From positions 1-27,817 of the forward strand of contig DBHI01000005.1 in the NCBI GenBank assembly GCA_002296125.1: a DNA stretch of 27,817 nucleotides. The letters are read 5' to 3'. The translations under genes were made by a program, and so were the position numbers. Shown here in pieces: positions 26,112 through 27,817 of this stretch (its first letter is position 1; every line of letters starts with the position of its first letter). Source of the DNA: Anaerolineales bacterium UBA832 (GTDB lineage: Bacteria; Chloroflexota; Anaerolineae; Anaerolineales; UBA11657). The notes under the pieces were generated by a model. It ran no database searches, was not told the DNA's origin, and saw only the letters and a program-made list of their open reading frames with translations.

Positions 26112-26780
26112 TTATTTTTTCCAAATAAAGTTAGCAATTATTAGATTACGATCACAATCATCGAAAGTAGTAATTGGATAACTGTCTGAAACCGAGTTCC
26201 CAAATGTATCCAATAGGCGTACTTCATACAACATATCACTATTAATTGGAGAATTGGCTAGTGTAATCTCATATCCTGCAGGACCAAACTCTGGCTTTGT
26301 ACCTATTAATGCATCCATAGTAAATCCATCTGGTCCTTCTACATTCACAATCAAATCCTCAGCTGCATTACCTTTTTCATCAAAAACGGTACCTGCTATA
26401 CCCAACCAATCACACTTTAATTCAGGATAAGCAAATTGCGTTGTATACCCTATGCTGCCTTCTTGTAAGATATAATCATATAGAGCTACTGATTCTACTA
26501 CAATTGTTGCAGTAGGCTCATCAGTAGGTTCAGCCGGCACAACTATAGGTGTAGGCACCATTAAGGTGCTTGTGGGAGCTACAGTCGGAACAAAAGTAGG
26601 AGTAGGAAGAGGTGTTTCGGTAGCTAAGACTGCTCTTGCAGGAATACGCGGAGGTGGAAAAGGATTTATCATTGACTGTGGTTCAACAAAAATGTACAAA
26701 TAAATACCACCCACCATCATTGTGGCATAGATTAAAGCTGATGTAAACAAATTTAGTATAGAATCTCTACGTTTTCGCAT
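26112..26780 (-). CDS. Membrane-anchored protein with Pro/Thr linker and Cys-containing beta domain
   Basis: Function is not recognised. The ATG at 26780 (222 aa) is chosen because AGGTGGG lies 9 bases upstream. The frame is open to a TTG at 26813 that would overlap the previous gene. A basic start (MRKRR) leads into one hydrophobic helix (about 13-31), then a Pro/Thr-rich linker with TPLPTPTFVPTVAPT, then a domain of about 110 residues with KCDWLGIAGTVFDEKGN and ending FDDCDRNLIIANF. The two Cys could form a disulfide outside the cell. I recall similar C-W-x-G-[IV]-A-G-x-V-x-D domains in Chloroflexota exported proteins, resembling carboxypeptidase-regulatory-like beta folds. It sits between a parvulin lipoprotein gene and rsmI in one operon. 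Confidence 0.7.
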   Translation of the reverse strand: MRKRRDSILNLFTSALIYATMMVGGIYLYIFVEPQSMINPFPPPRIPARAVLATETPLPTPTFVPTVAPTSTLMVPTPIVVPAEPTDEPTATIVVESVALYDYILQEGSIGYTTQFAYPELKCDWLGIAGTVFDEKGNAAEDLIVNVEGPDGFTMDALIGTKPEFGPAGYEITLANSPINSDMLYEVRLLDTFGNSVSDSYPITTFDDCDRNLIIANFIWKK

Positions 26781-26789
26781 ATTATATAT

Positions 26790-26796
26790 CCCACCT
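26790..26796 (-). promoter_or_regulatory. Shine-Dalgarno site deciding the start at 26780
   Basis: AGGTGGG on the minus strand, 9 bases before the ATG, differs from the consensus AGGAGG by one base in its first six. It lies inside the longer open frame, so it argues for the inner start. Confidence 0.65.
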
Positions 26797-26805
26797 AACA
26801 GACAA

Positions 26806-27732
26806 TCAGTCAATAAATTTCTTGATATCAGCCTGTGATTGTAAATTCTTTATCCATTTATCAATTGTACGTTTATACAATAGTATTTTAACATTATGAG
26901 ACATTTTCCTGGTCAAATCACGATCTACCGTCTGAATTATATGAAAACCAAATTCGCTCTCCACGACATCACTAGATTCACCTGGTTCTAAACCAAAAGC
27001 TATTTCTTCTAAAAATGATAGTGTAAGCACACCTCTTGGAAACCAACCTAGATCACCTCCATTTAGTGCTGTACTTCTATCCAAAGAATACTTTAGTGCT
27101 AAGGTTGCAAAATCCGCGCCAGCATTGATTTGATCTAACAAATTCTCAGCTTGCGAACGACTTTCAACTAAGATGTGACGCGCATTTACCTGTTCTATAT
27201 CTAATTCTATATCACTTAGAATCAATTGGTACATCTTTCTTATCAACAACTGCTTCTGCAGATATTGATCAAACTCTAACTGAGTATATTTATTTTTTTG
27301 CAACCATTCTGTAAATAGAGTTTGATCCTCTAAAGAACCAACTATGTCTGCAGATAAAACCACAATTTCCTCTTCTGTTACAATAATTCCTTTGTCCTCG
27401 GCTTCTTGACATACTAATTCTATAATGATCAATTTGTCCAGAACATCAATTGAACTATTATCTGTTTTAAAATTACCTAATTCCAAATTACTTAAAGCCT
27501 CTTCATGCCTCTCCTTCTCTAGCAAATAGTCAGTACGGAAAATTTGCTTTCCATTAACCACTGCCACAATATTATCATCATAATATTGTGGCTCTATAAT
27601 TGAACTTTCCTGAACAGTTGGAATAGGTTTTTCAATTGCTGAAGAAGTCACTTCAGGAACATCCGTAATATTACAAGCAACCAACAATATTATGTTAAAA
27701 ATAACAATTAATATGGTTACACAGTTTTTCAC
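26806..27732 (-). CDS. SurA/PrsA-like parvulin peptidyl-prolyl isomerase lipoprotein
   Basis: This is an exported foldase that helps proteins fold outside the cytoplasm. The N-terminus is a lipoprotein signal, a short basic part then a hydrophobic stretch ending LLVACN, with the Cys as lipid-attachment site. A SurA_N-type helical region follows (AVVNGKQIFRTDYLLE). The parvulin domain runs from VNARHILVES through FATLALKYS, GGDLGWFPRG and FGFHIIQ. GTG at 27732 (308 aa) is preferred to GTG at 27753, because GGGA lies 8 bases upstream and the signal peptide is then compact. The outer start gives 315 aa. It is the first gene of an operon with the exported protein and rsmI. The first 64 bases on the far side to the window edge hold no recognisable gene. 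Confidence 0.88.
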   Translation of the reverse strand: MKNCVTILIVIFNIILLVACNITDVPEVTSSAIEKPIPTVQESSIIEPQYYDDNIVAVVNGKQIFRTDYLLEKERHEEALSNLELGNFKTDNSSIDVLDKLIIIELVCQEAEDKGIIVTEEEIVVLSADIVGSLEDQTLFTEWLQKNKYTQLEFDQYLQKQLLIRKMYQLILSDIELDIEQVNARHILVESRSQAENLLDQINAGADFATLALKYSLDRSTALNGGDLGWFPRGVLTLSFLEEIAFGLEPGESSDVVESEFGFHIIQTVDRDLTRKMSHNVKILLYKRTIDKWIKNLQSQADIKKFID

Positions 27733-27817
27733 TATAATTTTCCCAAAAATCACTAATATTTAATTAATCAATTCTATCAACTCAAAAACAAACACCTCAA
27801 CCACATAATTGGCTCCG

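Noticed and set aside
27809..27817. TTGGCTCCG at the right edge resembles the 3' end of a tRNA on the minus strand
   Set aside because: Only nine bases are available, so no arm can be folded. The other tRNA in the window does not encode CCA, which makes the match less convincing.
1..27817. Mobile elements, phage genes, CRISPR arrays and toxin-antitoxin pairs
   Set aside because: No transposase, integrase, regularly spaced repeats or small paired genes were found. All sizeable frames outside the listed genes are shadows of them.

Overview
The window is a low-GC, gene-dense bacterial chromosome segment with 23 protein genes and one tRNA. No gap between genes exceeds about 130 bp. No mobile element, phage gene, CRISPR array or rRNA is visible. 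Several traits point to a Chloroflexota-like, probably single-membrane organism. Two exported proteins have Pro/Thr-rich 'TPTP' linkers. There is an N-terminally anchored DsbA, a parvulin lipoprotein, and an actinobacterial-type succinate dehydrogenase. The assignment is an inference from protein features, not from a marker gene. Shine-Dalgarno sequences are weak or absent at many genes, and GTG or TTG starts are common.

Layout. 1-1664 (+): the end of trpB followed by trpA, the last steps of tryptophan synthesis. 1716-7382 (-): a CPA1 Na+/H+ antiporter, an APC permease fused to two UspA domains, and a glycerol-3-phosphate dehydrogenase. 7467-10255 (-): two adjacent genes with tandem ComEA-type helix-hairpin-helix modules placed before a membrane segment. 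One also carries an exported concanavalin-like domain. 10342-11625 (+): a class V PLP enzyme of the cysteine-desulfurase superfamily that lacks the persulfide cysteine. 11642-24132 (-): a 12.5 kb co-directional run, in transcription order msrP, msrQ, metF, moaA, a GT4 glycosyltransferase, a GT39/GT83-like membrane glycosyltransferase, a DsbA-like oxidoreductase, icd, sdhC-like, sdhA, sdhB, tRNA-Arg(CCT). 24218-25240 (+): a GT2 glycosyltransferase fused to a Rossmann-like domain. 25273-27732 (-): rsmI, a membrane-anchored protein of unknown function, and a SurA/PrsA-like parvulin lipoprotein.

How the genes fit together. Icd and Sdh are consecutive parts of the TCA cycle. Sdh reduces the quinone pool, and MsrQ draws electrons from quinones for MsrP, which repairs oxidised methionines outside the cytoplasm. 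MsrP needs molybdopterin, whose first biosynthetic step is MoaA. DsbA and the parvulin also serve protein folding outside the membrane. The glycosyltransferases suggest cell-surface glycan or glycoprotein synthesis. The most unusual items are the membrane-anchored helix-hairpin-helix pair and the succinate dehydrogenase anchor subunit, whose CHSCRH motif suggests a membrane-embedded Rieske-type cluster.
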